37,307 bases of DNA from the IMG/VR virus record IMGVR_UViG_3300042473_000106, positions 1 to 37,307 of that record, one strand, 5' to 3'. Each line of letters begins with the position of its first letter. The stretch's first letter is position 1. The translations under genes and the position numbers were made by a program. Below, one piece after another: positions 17,801 to 25,347 of the stretch. Below the pieces are notes generated by a model that saw only the letters and a program-made list of their open reading frames with translations, was not told where the DNA came from and made no database searches. This DNA comes from a virus.

Positions 17801-19144
17801 AATTCAACATACTACGTAATACCAGGAGATGACCCTTCAAAGAGTATTAGTATATCTGGCGGTGGTGGTGGTATAGCAGTACTAATAGACCCAACAACAA
17901 ACAATGGTTATTATTTTGAGATTGCAGCACTTGGATCATCTGGCTTAACAAATAAAGAAAATTCAAATGTAAACAATGTTTTCTTTTATAAAATATTAAA
18001 AGATGCTAGAAGCAATGCCGTACCAGTAAAACTTTGGGAAGGATTAACAAACATAACCGTTGATGATGGCAACTTTGTTGGTCAGTACAGAGTAGCAGCA
18101 GAAGAGAATCCAACCGTCTATGACTTATCTGTAGAGTATCAGGATATTGGATCTATTAGAAGATTTTTCCTTTACATAAATAACACACTGATAAAAACTG
18201 TGGATGATATTTCTCCTCTTCCGATACATAACAATATGGCTCTTTTTGTAAGAGGCGGATCTAGGCTCATGTTTGAAAATGTCTTTGCTATTTCCAACAA
18301 CTATTCAAAGAATACTGCCTATGCGCTAAGCACACCAGTAAATTCAATATTTGATGACGGACAAGTAACAGTCAATGAATCTTTTAGAAAGTATTCAATG
18401 AGTGGTATTGTTCAATCAACATACCTGTCTGGCATAGAATCTTCAGACTCCCCATCACATAATATATATTTTGAGGAATTTGGAACAATCATGCGTGAAG
18501 CATCTTTATTTAATGTAAGATATGATAAGGCTTGGCCTGCACTTTATGCAAAAATGTCTCCAACATTTAATAGCCTGAAGGGTTATACCGTATCTGGATT
18601 TAGAGCGGGATCGTATGGAGCAGAGTTTATGGTATTCAACTCAACAGATACAGCCCTAAGTTTAGACTCAAGTTCTGGAAACTACTTAAGAATTCAGGGC
18701 GTAACATTTACTCAGCAGTCTCAAAACTCTCTTAAGGTAGATGAGTATTTTTCTAAACTTTCTAATTTAGCAGATCCAAATATTAGTAATGGTGTAGTGA
18801 TAGAATCACCGCTCAAAGCAAAGAAAGACTATGAAGACATAAAAATTAGCAGGCTGACTTACGGCAAAAAAGATTTCAACTTAAATGTTCCATACGTTCA
18901 GACACAGGATGACGCAAATGATTTGATGAAGTGGACAATATCAAAAATAATGAAGCCAAGAAGAAGCATTGGTGTAAAAGTTTTTGCATTGCCAACAGTA
19001 CAACTTGGAGATATCGTAAAGGTTGATTATTTTGAAAATGGAATCAATAAGGGTGGCAACGATAGATTTATTGTTTACAGTATTCAGTATTCAAAATCAG
19101 AAAAGGGCCCAGATATGACGCTATACTTGAGTGAGGTGGTCTAA
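14807..19144 (+). CDS. Large tail hub / minor tail protein with a probable jelly-roll insertion
   Basis: This 1445-residue protein starts in a TAATG overlap. Its last ~100 residues (KKDFNLNVPYVQTQDDANDL; RRSIGVKVFALPTVQLGDIV; FIVYSIQYSKSEKGPDMTLY) look like the final domain of tail-hub (gp27/gpJ-like) proteins. Residues ~390-620 (VTDFSVTKSASDLGI... QVLEDIAISTQTAMFFDEYN) look like the other hub domains. Between them, about residues 945-1160 resemble a LamG/concanavalin-like sandwich: FGTRVRIVGKI, a Gly run, then FFLYINNTLIKTVDD and FENVFAISN. That would be a sugar-binding or structural insertion. The N-terminal ~380 residues have a second possible galactose-binding-like fold. I infer a baseplate hub that also carries receptor-facing domains. 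No hydrolase motif was recognised. Confidence 0.75.
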   Translation: MFKNEELQKHLEESQTIRSRSAVIAEWNMNIPSNIEKIGNYRYRPTQPESKFFLLPNTFDMNDDGGYYTDATDSDVKIDGGLDEENENIPTTILTKKEKFKTIYSLEDCFKQFRPRSGINKARFSAKSYIHHSNVSMANRPRYYMADRQDPFKYWTSYRKEDSVEYGVANNLVNGQNSIEDTVPFVVYKKDIPTNRIVVKMQTHIGDINLGSFSWDGKTFLDPFYGDSNKATPKKWKIQTLKNNNWVDTISFNPSTTRPDGSPIIGPDGYVELMYGLKVPDKYKKIFAFAETISSTNVLPDKNIDGYAYLLIENPGEIGRFYIWNDGIYETFVPSYGWQLAEDETSRLTNFVTDFTNPSYYTSTSESSKKYREFENIRGIRIVVDTMTKVDTTFDLIEISPRLASNITDRVTDFSVTKSASDLGISGLPVGQLLASTGKLKIFDFDDSFSEINPNSIIRNYLSRNIQFKFYDIVVDLGGYDYYIPIKTMYSDSFPEVSNSDKTADITLRDMFFHLESSIAPQMLLTNVSTSSAISLLLDSTGFSNYTFRRVAGEKEMTIPYFFIPPDTSVAQVLEDIAISTQTAMFFDEYNNFITMSKNYIMPSLTERETDITLYGTKDQAKSGIINNFHTNNKLANIIEFTTQDTQPYNDGSITYTSRSIQRSIPSVNQSMLIDYDRTYIYKPVLLWEVTGEENLKSSNGQVGSQSSYLLAAIPLNSNLSDQKPVVVNRALQNNTMNFGEAVYWITRYNGYFYANGEIIRYDAVEYNVAGIGNVWITDVQEYSSYLSKVPFNGKMYPTGSVRIYSEPNYEEVGGVLRLRNGEVAKHGRGQFGTPIVSHSAGLNPYWYDNANLRGVTMKSDILFNSSASELPTSAEGLSQGAAGLTAFVDLGTPAVGTPSTSNELAKKTTRNGVIKNFLSSTYIDQSVANTLQSTQSGSVQSSALVVSGPSLTTYPTPNQFVSYVYKKLSNKFTHFGTRVRIVGKIENSTDSSQSATGNSTYYVIPGDDPSKSISISGGGGGIAVLIDPTTNNGYYFEIAALGSSGLTNKENSNVNNVFFYKILKDARSNAVPVKLWEGLTNITVDDGNFVGQYRVAAEENPTVYDLSVEYQDIGSIRRFFLYINNTLIKTVDDISPLPIHNNMALFVRGGSRLMFENVFAISNNYSKNTAYALSTPVNSIFDDGQVTVNESFRKYSMSGIVQSTYLSGIESSDSPSHNIYFEEFGTIMREASLFNVRYDKAWPALYAKMSPTFNSLKGYTVSGFRAGSYGAEFMVFNSTDTALSLDSSSGNYLRIQGVTFTQQSQNSLKVDEYFSKLSNLADPNISNGVVIESPLKAKKDYEDIKISRLTYGKKDFNLNVPYVQTQDDANDLMKWTISKIMKPRRSIGVKVFALPTVQLGDIVKVDYFENGINKGGNDRFIVYSIQYSKSEKGPDMTLYLSEVV

Positions 19145-19638
19145 TGTCAACAGAAGCAACATCTCCACAACCTTCCAATAACAGCACATCTGCAGCATAC
19201 CCAGCAGTTAAGGTCGCTACACCAGATCTATTTATTTTTAAAGACGAAGTAATCCCTGTTGAATTGATGACAGACTTAATCTTTGAAGATATTGGTGGAC
19301 ATGAACTTATCACTTTGTCCAGAAATGATTTAATATCTGGTCAAACAATTTCATACCAACCAATTAAAAACATAAGCAGTCTTTACTTGCAGTACAACCC
19401 ACAAAATATTCTTAACCTGCAAGATACATCTGTTACTATATTTAAAAATTTCCCTATAAAGATTGAAAAGTCTTTGCCAGCAGTTGGGACTGGCCCAGGA
19501 GGTAAGACCGTATACCTTAATGCTAACGGAGATCTTGTTATCGAGGTCGTAAATCTTGAGCCAGATGAACAGATTGATATTCAAATTTTAATTTCTGGGG
19601 ACAGACTTAGTGGTACAATATATGAGGGGACAATATAA
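19144..19638 (+). CDS. Minor tail protein, unknown family
   Basis: This 164-residue protein starts in a TAATG overlap. A Ser/Thr/Pro-rich N-terminus (~25 residues) is followed by an all-beta body (LYLQYNPQNILNLQDTSVTI; KTVYLNANGDLVIEV) and a Gly-containing C-terminus. It lies between the hub and a fibre-like gene in a run of TAATG-coupled genes, so a structural tail role is probable. I do not recognise the family. The beta pattern and small size would suit an accessory protein that attaches a fibre to the hub. Confidence 0.6.
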   Translation: MSTEATSPQPSNNSTSAAYPAVKVATPDLFIFKDEVIPVELMTDLIFEDIGGHELITLSRNDLISGQTISYQPIKNISSLYLQYNPQNILNLQDTSVTIFKNFPIKIEKSLPAVGTGPGGKTVYLNANGDLVIEVVNLEPDEQIDIQILISGDRLSGTIYEGTI

Positions 19639-20801
19639 TGATTACAGAAAAAGGAAAGTCTATCATAGCCAAATATCTTATTGGCCAGGCTCCCGCATAC
19701 GCTTCTTATATTGCAGTAGGCTGCGGAGCAAAGCCACTAGATACGGTAGATGACTTTGGAGACTATTCAGATAAGAAATCTTTAGACTTTGAGATGCTTA
19801 GAGTTCCTATTATTTCCAGGGGATTTGTAAATGAAGATGGAAATGACAAAATTGTATTAACAGCAGAACTGCCATCAGACGAAAGATATGAAATAACAGA
19901 GGTAGGAGTATACTCAGCAGGATCTAACTCTTCTGCAGGGTCTTTAGACAGTAGAGTGTTGTTTTCTTTTACTCAAAGCGAGAACTGGGAATACCACAAA
20001 CAAACAGAGGCAACATCCATTAAGATTGTTTACGATCCACTAGATGGAACAGATGAGGATAATGCCATAAATGAAACAGAAAAGGTTTTTCAAACAAACG
20101 CAGATAACAGAATATTTACTGATGACACAAGACTTGACAGAAATGAAAGATGTAGATTTTTAAATAATATTATTCTTATGTCTGGTAATTCTTCAAAAAT
20201 TCAGGCAAGCCAACTTGGAAAGTTATCTATTGTTCCGCAGTGGACTCTATCAGGCACAACATATAACTCTGAACACATACACTTAAATGGTGGAAGCATA
20301 GATCTAAATAAGCAGTCACCAACAGATGAACTAAGATTAGCATTTTCAGTAATAAACAAAGATGGAAATTCTACAGTAAATCCAAAAAGAGTTATGGTTC
20401 TTCTAGAGTTTGACTCTGAAGACGCTCACAATACTGGTCAGTATGCTAGGTTTGAAGTAGATATAACACATGCAGCAGGTCACGCATCTAATGACTTCAC
20501 TACAAATAGATACTTTGTAATTAACAAGAAACTTGAAGAACTTACAAAGTCTGGGTCTTTCTCTTGGAGTGCGGTCAATACAGTAAAATTTAGCGTGTGT
20601 GTTCTTGATCAAAATGATAACCCATCATCTGATTTTTATGTAGCACTAGACGCTTTGAGAATTGAAAATACTGACTCACTAAATGTTCTTTATGGGCTAG
20701 TCGGATATTCTGTTATAAAGAATGTACAAGCAAGACCAATTATCAAATCTGCTAACAGCACAAACTTTGTTGAGTTTAGGTTTAATATTGGTGTTTTGTA
20801 A
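19638..20801 (+). CDS. Minor tail / tail fibre protein with probable C-terminal binding domain
   Basis: This 387-residue protein begins in a TAATG overlap. The first ~130 residues (MITEKGKSIIAKYLIGQAPA, then YIAVGCGAKPL and RYEITEVGVYSA) resemble the attachment domain found at the start of many phage baseplate-bound fibres. A Glu/Asn-rich connector leads to a beta-sandwich-like C-terminal half at ~190-385 (QWTLSGTTYNSEHIHLNGGS; RVMVLLEFDSEDAHNTGQYA; FYVALDALRIEN), which could bind carbohydrate. I infer a receptor-facing fibre or side protein. The binding function is not proven from sequence. Confidence 0.65.
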   Translation: MITEKGKSIIAKYLIGQAPAYASYIAVGCGAKPLDTVDDFGDYSDKKSLDFEMLRVPIISRGFVNEDGNDKIVLTAELPSDERYEITEVGVYSAGSNSSAGSLDSRVLFSFTQSENWEYHKQTEATSIKIVYDPLDGTDEDNAINETEKVFQTNADNRIFTDDTRLDRNERCRFLNNIILMSGNSSKIQASQLGKLSIVPQWTLSGTTYNSEHIHLNGGSIDLNKQSPTDELRLAFSVINKDGNSTVNPKRVMVLLEFDSEDAHNTGQYARFEVDITHAAGHASNDFTTNRYFVINKKLEELTKSGSFSWSAVNTVKFSVCVLDQNDNPSSDFYVALDALRIENTDSLNVLYGLVGYSVIKNVQARPIIKSANSTNFVEFRFNIGVL

Positions 20802-21256
20802 TGGCAACAGAAAAAATAAAAAGAGTAATTGTCCCTAAGTCAAAACTTCCAGCATATAGCGGAGACACTGAGTCATACATTGTTAGATACAGAATTGTTT
20901 CAGAGGATAGAAACAGAACTTCTCACTGGTCGCCTCAGTACAAACTACCAGTGCTTCCTTATATAGATGATGATACTCCAGCAGTAAATTTTGCAATAGG
21001 CCTAGATCCAACCAAAAAGATTATCTCTGTAGCCTGGACTCCAACAGCAGATATCAATAACGAGTTTGACATATACTTAAAATGGGACAGCGCTGACTGG
21101 GTATATGAAAAAAGGGTTCTGACTCCATCATACACAGTGTTGGCAAAACAAGGTGCAACATCTGTAAAGGTCTGTGTTCAGATTCCTACATTCCCTACAA
21201 AGAAGTTTGAGCATGCCAAAATTTTTGAATCTGATTCGATTAGCCTAGTGGTATAA
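20801..21256 (+). CDS. Minor tail protein, fibronectin-III-like
   Basis: This 151-residue protein starts in a TAATG overlap. The pattern SYIVRYRIVSEDRNRTSHWS, then ISVAWTPTADINNEFDIYLK, with alternating strands and conserved Trp/Tyr, is typical of a fibronectin type III-like fold. Such domains are common as exposed add-ons in tails of Gram-positive phages, where they may contact the cell wall. The stop codon of this gene lies inside the -10 box of the next promoter. It closes the run of coupled tail genes. Confidence 0.6.
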   Translation: MATEKIKRVIVPKSKLPAYSGDTESYIVRYRIVSEDRNRTSHWSPQYKLPVLPYIDDDTPAVNFAIGLDPTKKIISVAWTPTADINNEFDIYLKWDSADWVYEKRVLTPSYTVLAKQGATSVKVCVQIPTFPTKKFEHAKIFESDSISLVV

Positions 21257-21257
21257 T
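21249..21257 (+). promoter_or_regulatory. Leaderless-type promoter TGG-TATAAT overlapping a stop codon
   Basis: The extended -10 TGGTATAAT contains the TAA stop of the preceding gene (21254-21256). It ends six bases before the ATG at 21264, which has no ribosome binding site. The 15 bases TATAATAGTAATATG from the -10 box through the start codon recur exactly at 30710-30724 before the 2OG oxygenase gene. Confidence 0.7.
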
Positions 21258-21263
21258 AGTAAT

Positions 21264-21704
21264 ATGACTATTCCATATCCAGAGCGAGGCCAACCACTAG
21301 ATGTTGGATACATATACACAATTGTAGAGTCCCTTAACAAACTAATTGCACAGACACCAATATCTACATCAAAATATGTTACTATCGATGTTCCAGGAAT
21401 TGGTCAGCAAAGTGTTAAGACATCGGATGCAAAAATAATCGGTGGCTACAAAGAGATCGTAAATAGCGCAAGCAAGACAAAGGGAGACTCCGTTGCATTT
21501 TCCTATGATTTTAATACCAGTTTTAAGTACACTCCTATTGCCGTTGCTACACCATTGAACATTGCAAACACCTCTGCTGGAAAAAATGTATCTGTTGTTT
21601 TAAAAACAGTAACAACTTCAAAGGTAGAGGGTGTAGTAATTTTTAATGAAACTGGAGATGTAACGGTTGCACTAAACATCATAGTAGTTGGCATTCCAAA
21701 TTGA
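21264..21704 (+). CDS. Putative tail fibre tip / minor tail protein
   Basis: This 146-residue protein has a start set by the leaderless-type promoter. Residues 1-45 include a helical segment (LDVGYIYTIVESLNKLIAQ) likely to trimerise. The remainder is a beta-rich, Val/Thr-rich domain (YTPIAVATPLNIANTSAGKN; SVVLKTVTTSKVEGVVIFNE; VALNIIVVGIPN). The helix-then-beta-head form resembles short fibre or receptor-binding tips such as H-type-lectin-like heads. It is the last structural tail gene and has its own promoter, so its dose is set separately from the rest of the tail. The receptor role is inference. Confidence 0.6.
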   Translation: MTIPYPERGQPLDVGYIYTIVESLNKLIAQTPISTSKYVTIDVPGIGQQSVKTSDAKIIGGYKEIVNSASKTKGDSVAFSYDFNTSFKYTPIAVATPLNIANTSAGKNVSVVLKTVTTSKVEGVVIFNETGDVTVALNIIVVGIPN

Positions 21705-21895
21705 TGCTAAGATGTTCAAGATGCAAGGGAAGAATGTTTGTCGACAGACAGTATAGTTCTCCTATGCACTTAGAAACATATTGTATGCTCTGCGGAAATA
21801 GAAAATTTTTTAATCCACCAAACGATTCATTGGAGGGGAAATGGCTTTTAAAAAAGGAAGCATTGAAAGCGAAGGCTACAATCTCGCCCCTGTAA
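21704..21895 (+). CDS. Small Zn-ribbon protein
   Basis: This 63-residue protein has two CxxC pairs (CSRC near residue 4, CMLC near residue 29) that would hold one zinc ion, followed by a basic C-terminal tail (GKWLLKKEALKAKATISPL). The start ATG 21704 overlaps the preceding TGA. The 3' end overlaps the next gene by 55 bases in another frame; both have good start signals, so I keep both. It may bind nucleic acid or protein. The location at the boundary of tail and replication genes suggests a regulatory role, not proven. Confidence 0.65.
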   Translation: MLRCSRCKGRMFVDRQYSSPMHLETYCMLCGNRKFFNPPNDSLEGKWLLKKEALKAKATISPL

Positions 21896-22383
21896 TTCCT
21901 GGAAATAAAAAAGTTTGGTTTTTAAATGGTGATCTTGTAAGGGTACACCACCTAAATAAATCTAATGGAATTATGTCTGTATATAATATAACTCAAGACA
22001 GAATAGAAAGTTGTCTTATTGGTGACTTTAAAAAGAAAAGGCTTAGAGCATATACTGTCAGAGAGACTGCTGATTTAGTTAATCGTCATAAAAAATATAT
22101 GCCATCATTAATGAAACGAGGAGTCATTCCATTTCCAACGGGATCTCAAAAAGGTGGAGCAAGAGGATTCCAAGTAAGATCATATTACTCAGAATTGCAG
22201 GTAAGAGAGATACGTGATATACTTGCTACATACCATATTGGAAGACCAAGAAAAGATAATTTAATAACAAATGATATTACACCAAGTGCTCAAGAGTTGA
22301 CAAGACGAATGGGAGACGGTATACTTACATATGTAAAGACTGAAGATGGGAGATTTGTTCCAATTTGGAGCGAATCTATTTAG
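21841..22383 (+). CDS. Putative HTH DNA-binding protein (MerR/excisionase-like)
   Basis: This 180-residue protein starts at ATG 21841 behind the strong ribosome binding site TTGGAGGGG. Residues ~68-98 (LRAYTVRETADLVNRHKKYM, then KRGVIPFPTG) resemble the winged helix-turn-helix of MerR/excisionase-type proteins, and a basic stretch follows (HIGRPRKDN). The first ~65 residues form a small beta-rich domain (NKKVWFLNGDLVRVHHLNKS). It sits between the tail and replication modules and is a good candidate for the switch between late and early genes, or for a DNA-binding packaging/replication factor. Low-level expression would be usual for such a gene; I cannot see its operator. Confidence 0.6.
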   Translation: MAFKKGSIESEGYNLAPVIPGNKKVWFLNGDLVRVHHLNKSNGIMSVYNITQDRIESCLIGDFKKKRLRAYTVRETADLVNRHKKYMPSLMKRGVIPFPTGSQKGGARGFQVRSYYSELQVREIRDILATYHIGRPRKDNLITNDITPSAQELTRRMGDGILTYVKTEDGRFVPIWSESI

Positions 22384-22397
22384 CGAAAGGCATTAAA

Positions 22398-22598
22398 ATG
22401 GAAGAAACAAAGGTATCAGTAACGCTAGGATATACGCTTAACCTAGGAAATTTTCAATCTCTTAGACTAGACTTGGGAGTTGTTGACTCCAAGCGTGACG
22501 GAGAAAATACAGATCAGGCTTTTGAAAGAGTTTATAAGTTTGTTGAAGATAAACTTGCACAGAAGATTAACGAAGCAAAGTCCGAAATTAACGAATAA
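22398..22598 (+). CDS. Small conserved-type protein of unknown function
   Basis: This 66-residue protein starts at ATG 22398 with GAAAGG seven bases upstream; an in-frame upstream start inside the previous gene was rejected. The first ~30 residues form a beta-hairpin-like stretch (VSVTLGYTLNLGNFQSLRLD), followed by a charged amphipathic helix (AFERVYKFVEDKLAQKINEA). The strand-then-helix layout could mediate protein-protein contact. The gene ends in a TAATG overlap and is coupled to the next gene and, through it, to the helicase. I do not recognise the family. Confidence 0.65.
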   Translation: MEETKVSVTLGYTLNLGNFQSLRLDLGVVDSKRDGENTDQAFERVYKFVEDKLAQKINEAKSEINE

Positions 22599-22906
22599 TG
22601 GCCGAACGCAAAGACCGAATGGCTTTGCTTTCAAGATACAGCAAGTATCATACTGCAAAGTACGAGTCAAAGCCATCTCTTAATTTGAATGTGGAGCAGT
22701 GGGCATCCGATGCTCTTGTTGAATCATATACTTTGTCTGGGTGTTACGATATACTTGAGTATTACTTTTCAGTTGCAGAGAGTCCTTCTTGGAATTACTT
22801 TGCATACAACGCAGAAAAAATTCTTCAGGCACAAAGAGATAAGATTAAAGATGACAAAGAAAGAGCAGAGCGTAGACAAATGGCTAAGGAGTGGTTAAGT
22901 GAATAA
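22598..22906 (+). CDS. Unknown helical protein upstream of the helicase
   Basis: This 102-residue protein starts in a TAATG overlap. It is rich in charged and aromatic residues and mostly helical (RMALLSRYSKYHTAKYESKP; GCYDILEYYFSVAESPSWNY), with a strongly charged C-terminal helix (KDDKERAERRQMAKEWL). Its 3' end supplies the AAGGAG ribosome binding site of the helicase and overlaps it by eight bases. Genes directly upstream of a phage DnaB-like helicase are sometimes helicase loaders or primosome adaptors, but nothing in the sequence proves this. Confidence 0.6.
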   Translation: MAERKDRMALLSRYSKYHTAKYESKPSLNLNVEQWASDALVESYTLSGCYDILEYYFSVAESPSWNYFAYNAEKILQAQRDKIKDDKERAERRQMAKEWLSE

Positions 22907-24119
22907 CACTGAAGCAAAGGTAATATCTGCAGTCTTACAAGACAAGCAGGTTCATGTTCTACTGCAAGCCAATATAGATAATCTTCTAAGAACTCATACA
23001 GACCTTTGGGAGTTTATCAGAAACTATTTTGAACACAATAGTTCTGTGCCTCCAGCAAACCTTGTTGTTGAAAAGTTTCGTGACTTTGAACCTGTTGCAG
23101 GTGTTGGGTCAACAAAGCACCACCTTGAAGAATTACAAACAGAATACCTAAATGATAGCCTAAAAGATATTCTTAGATCTGCTGCTGGAGATGTTCAGCA
23201 GGGTCAGGGAAACAAAGCACTAGATAACTTAATTACTCAGACTTCAGAGTTAAAGAAAAATACTTCAGCAATTCGTGATATCGATGTTACTGATCTTGAA
23301 TCAGCAGTTGCATACTTTGAAAACTTAAAGATTCAGCAAGCAGCAGGCCATGTTGGAATTAAAACTAATCTACCAGGGTTTGATAACTATCTTCCTTCTG
23401 GAATTATGCCAGGGCACCTAGGAGTCTTTCTAGCATATCCAGGTATAGGAAAGTCATGGATGGCTCTTTACTTCGCTGTACAGGCCTGGAAACAGGGTAA
23501 GAGCCCCCTTGTAATATCTCTTGAGATGTCAGAGACAGAAGTTCGTAATCGTGTTTTTACAATTATGGGTGAGGGACTTTGGTCTCATAGAAAACTCAGC
23601 AATGGTGAAGTTGAAATGGAAACCTTAAAGATGTGGCATGCAAAGCATCTGCAGGGTAAGCCAGAGTTTCACATTATTTCAAATGACCAAGGCGGAGAAA
23701 TCAATCCATCAGTCCTTCGTGGAAAGATTGATCAGTATAAACCAGACTTTGTAATTGTCGACTATCTACAGTTGATGGCTCCTAATCAGAAGTCAGATAA
23801 TGAAACGGTACGAATGAAGAACCTTTCAAGAGAACTAAAACTTATGGCTATTGGTGAAGAGGTTCCAATTATCGCTATCTCATCTGCAACACCAGACGAT
23901 GTTAATGATCTTAGTGGAGTTCCTACCCTAGGTCAAACTGCTTGGTCTAGACAGATTGCATATGATGCAGACTGGGTTTTAGCACTTGGTCGTGCTACAA
24001 ATAGTGATATCATTGAGTGCGCTTTTAGAAAGAACCGTAATGGCTTTATGGGAGACTTCTTAGTCCAGTGTGATTTTGACAAGGGATACTATAGATATAA
24101 AGATTTTGAAGATAAGTAG
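22899..24119 (+). CDS. dnaB: DnaB-like replicative helicase
   Basis: This 406-residue protein is a RecA-fold replicative helicase that unwinds the phage replication fork. Residues ~178-186 carry the Walker A loop (AYPGIGKS). Residues ~284-293 carry the Walker B strand DFVIVDYLQLM, diagnostic of the DnaB group, and VISLEMSETEVRNR supplies the H1a glutamate region. The N-terminal ~80 residues form a reduced DnaB-N-like helical domain. The start is GTG 22899 with AAGGAG seven bases upstream. The neighbouring primase, SSB and polymerase genes fit a replisome operon. It is slightly shorter than bacterial DnaB (about 450-470), consistent with a compact phage version. Confidence 0.9.
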   Translation: MNNTEAKVISAVLQDKQVHVLLQANIDNLLRTHTDLWEFIRNYFEHNSSVPPANLVVEKFRDFEPVAGVGSTKHHLEELQTEYLNDSLKDILRSAAGDVQQGQGNKALDNLITQTSELKKNTSAIRDIDVTDLESAVAYFENLKIQQAAGHVGIKTNLPGFDNYLPSGIMPGHLGVFLAYPGIGKSWMALYFAVQAWKQGKSPLVISLEMSETEVRNRVFTIMGEGLWSHRKLSNGEVEMETLKMWHAKHLQGKPEFHIISNDQGGEINPSVLRGKIDQYKPDFVIVDYLQLMAPNQKSDNETVRMKNLSRELKLMAIGEEVPIIAISSATPDDVNDLSGVPTLGQTAWSRQIAYDADWVLALGRATNSDIIECAFRKNRNGFMGDFLVQCDFDKGYYRYKDFEDK

Positions 24120-24120
24120 G

Positions 24121-24126
24121 TATAAT
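24121..24126 (+). promoter_or_regulatory. TATAAT -10 box, leaderless-type
   Basis: A consensus TATAAT directly follows the TAG stop of the helicase gene and ends seven bases before the ATG at 24134, which has no ribosome binding site. The TGn extension is absent (AGG precedes it). An ATG immediately after the box opens only a short frame that ends at a TGA. This is weaker evidence than the extended examples. Confidence 0.5.
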
Positions 24127-24133
24127 ATGAATT

Positions 24134-24460
24134 ATGGTTCGTTATCATCACAAGCAGATAAAGAAGTTCAATTTAAATGGGGTTATCCACGATGAATCAG
24201 CCATAGGCAGGCTAAAGACTGAATATATCAGACTGGTTGTTTCAGAAATGAAGATCAGTGGATGTGTTCCAAGATTTGACATAGAACCAGATTTTACGAT
24301 AGACTATAATGAGAAGAAGAAATACTTTGAGTTCGAATTAACAATATACGGAATATATGTAGGGAAAAGGAAAAGCGAATGGATAGCAGGAATAGACGGA
24401 ACCAAACCAATAGGTATACCAAAGAACAAATTAAAAGAGTTCTCACAGGAGCAGGTATAG
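24134..24460 (+). CDS. Unknown protein overlapping the primase gene
   Basis: This 108-residue protein starts at ATG 24134, seven bases after a TATAAT. It is basic at the N-terminus (MVRYHHKQIKKFNLNG) with an alternating charged/aromatic beta region (RFDIEPDFTIDYNEKKKYFE). Its final 82 bases overlap the primase gene in another frame, and they also contain the primase ribosome binding site. The family is not recognised. Lying between helicase and primase it may be a primosome accessory, but this is position-based only. Confidence 0.6.
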   Translation: MVRYHHKQIKKFNLNGVIHDESAIGRLKTEYIRLVVSEMKISGCVPRFDIEPDFTIDYNEKKKYFEFELTIYGIYVGKRKSEWIAGIDGTKPIGIPKNKLKEFSQEQV

Positions 24461-25323
24461 ATGTTGAGTCAGAAATTGATTCCGATTATATAATTTTTTG
24501 TCCATATCACAATAACACCCGAACACCAGCAGGAGAAGTAGATAAATATAGCGGAACATTCTTTTGTTTTTCTTGCCAGCATGTTTCAAATTTAACAGAG
24601 TTCGTAATGCATGTTTCTGGAAGAACCTATTTTGAGTCTGAAAGATTTATTAAGAGCAAAGAATCAGAAGGAAATCTAGAGCAAGATATTAACAAAGCCC
24701 TGTATCAAAAACCAGAGTTTGTTTTGTTTGACGAACTGATCCTTAAGCGTTTGCATAATAATCTTATTTCATCAGAAAGAGCAAAAGATTATTTTAGGTA
24801 TCGTAAGATTGAACTTTCTTCTTGGTCAAAATTTTCTTTAGGCTACTCAGAAAAACAAGACATGGTAACTGTTCCAGTACATAGCCCAGATGGAATGCCA
24901 ATTGGTTTTGTAGGAAGATCTATTGAGGGCAAAGAGTTTAAGAATACTCCTGGACTCCCAAAATCAAAAACCCTTTTTAATTTAAACAGAGTAAAAATGT
25001 TAGATAGCGTATATGTGGTTGAGTCCTCATTTGACGCTATTAGACTTGACCAAGTTGGCATCTCTGCAGTGGCTACACTGGGGGCGAATGTGTCAAACAC
25101 ACAAATAGAATTGCTTCAGAAATACTTCAATAGCATTATTGTTATTGCTGATAATGATGAGGCGGGAGGAAATATGAAATCTAAGATAGTTGAAAAACTA
25201 GGATCTCGTGTATCCGTTATCAAACTAGATAAACAATATAAAGACATAGGCGATATGGATGATAAATCAATTAAGGAACTTGACTTCTCATTTGACAAAT
25301 CCATATACTCTATGCTAAACTAA
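24379..25323 (+). CDS. dnaG: DnaG-like primase (Zn-finger plus Toprim)
   Basis: This 314-residue protein is likely the primase that lays RNA primers for the phage fork. An N-terminal zinc site of DnaG type is visible: C41-P-Y-H44, then C63-F-S-C66. A shortened middle domain leads to the Toprim fold, with the catalytic glutamate in YVVESSFDAI (~residue 215) and the metal-binding acidic motif in IADNDEAGG (~residue 258). It is about half the size of cellular DnaG, lacking the C-terminal helicase-binding domain. The start ATG 24379 has AAAAGGAAA upstream; the 82-base overlap with the previous gene is retained because the zinc site lies close to the N-terminus. Confidence 0.85.
   Translation: MDSRNRRNQTNRYTKEQIKRVLTGAGIDVESEIDSDYIIFCPYHNNTRTPAGEVDKYSGTFFCFSCQHVSNLTEFVMHVSGRTYFESERFIKSKESEGNLEQDINKALYQKPEFVLFDELILKRLHNNLISSERAKDYFRYRKIELSSWSKFSLGYSEKQDMVTVPVHSPDGMPIGFVGRSIEGKEFKNTPGLPKSKTLFNLNRVKMLDSVYVVESSFDAIRLDQVGISAVATLGANVSNTQIELLQKYFNSIIVIADNDEAGGNMKSKIVEKLGSRVSVIKLDKQYKDIGDMDDKSIKELDFSFDKSIYSMLN
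25292..25321 (+). promoter_or_regulatory. Strong promoter for the ssDNA-binding protein gene
   Basis: TTGACA (25292-25297), an 18-base spacer and TGC-TAAACT (25313-25321) form a near-consensus sigma70-type promoter with an extended -10. It lies at the 3' end of the primase gene. Initiation near 25328 gives a ~20-base leader with AAAGGAG as ribosome binding site. The same layout occurs before the secreted-protein gene at 36841-36870. Confidence 0.65.
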
Positions 25324-25347
25324 TATAACAACACAAAGGAGAAATAT

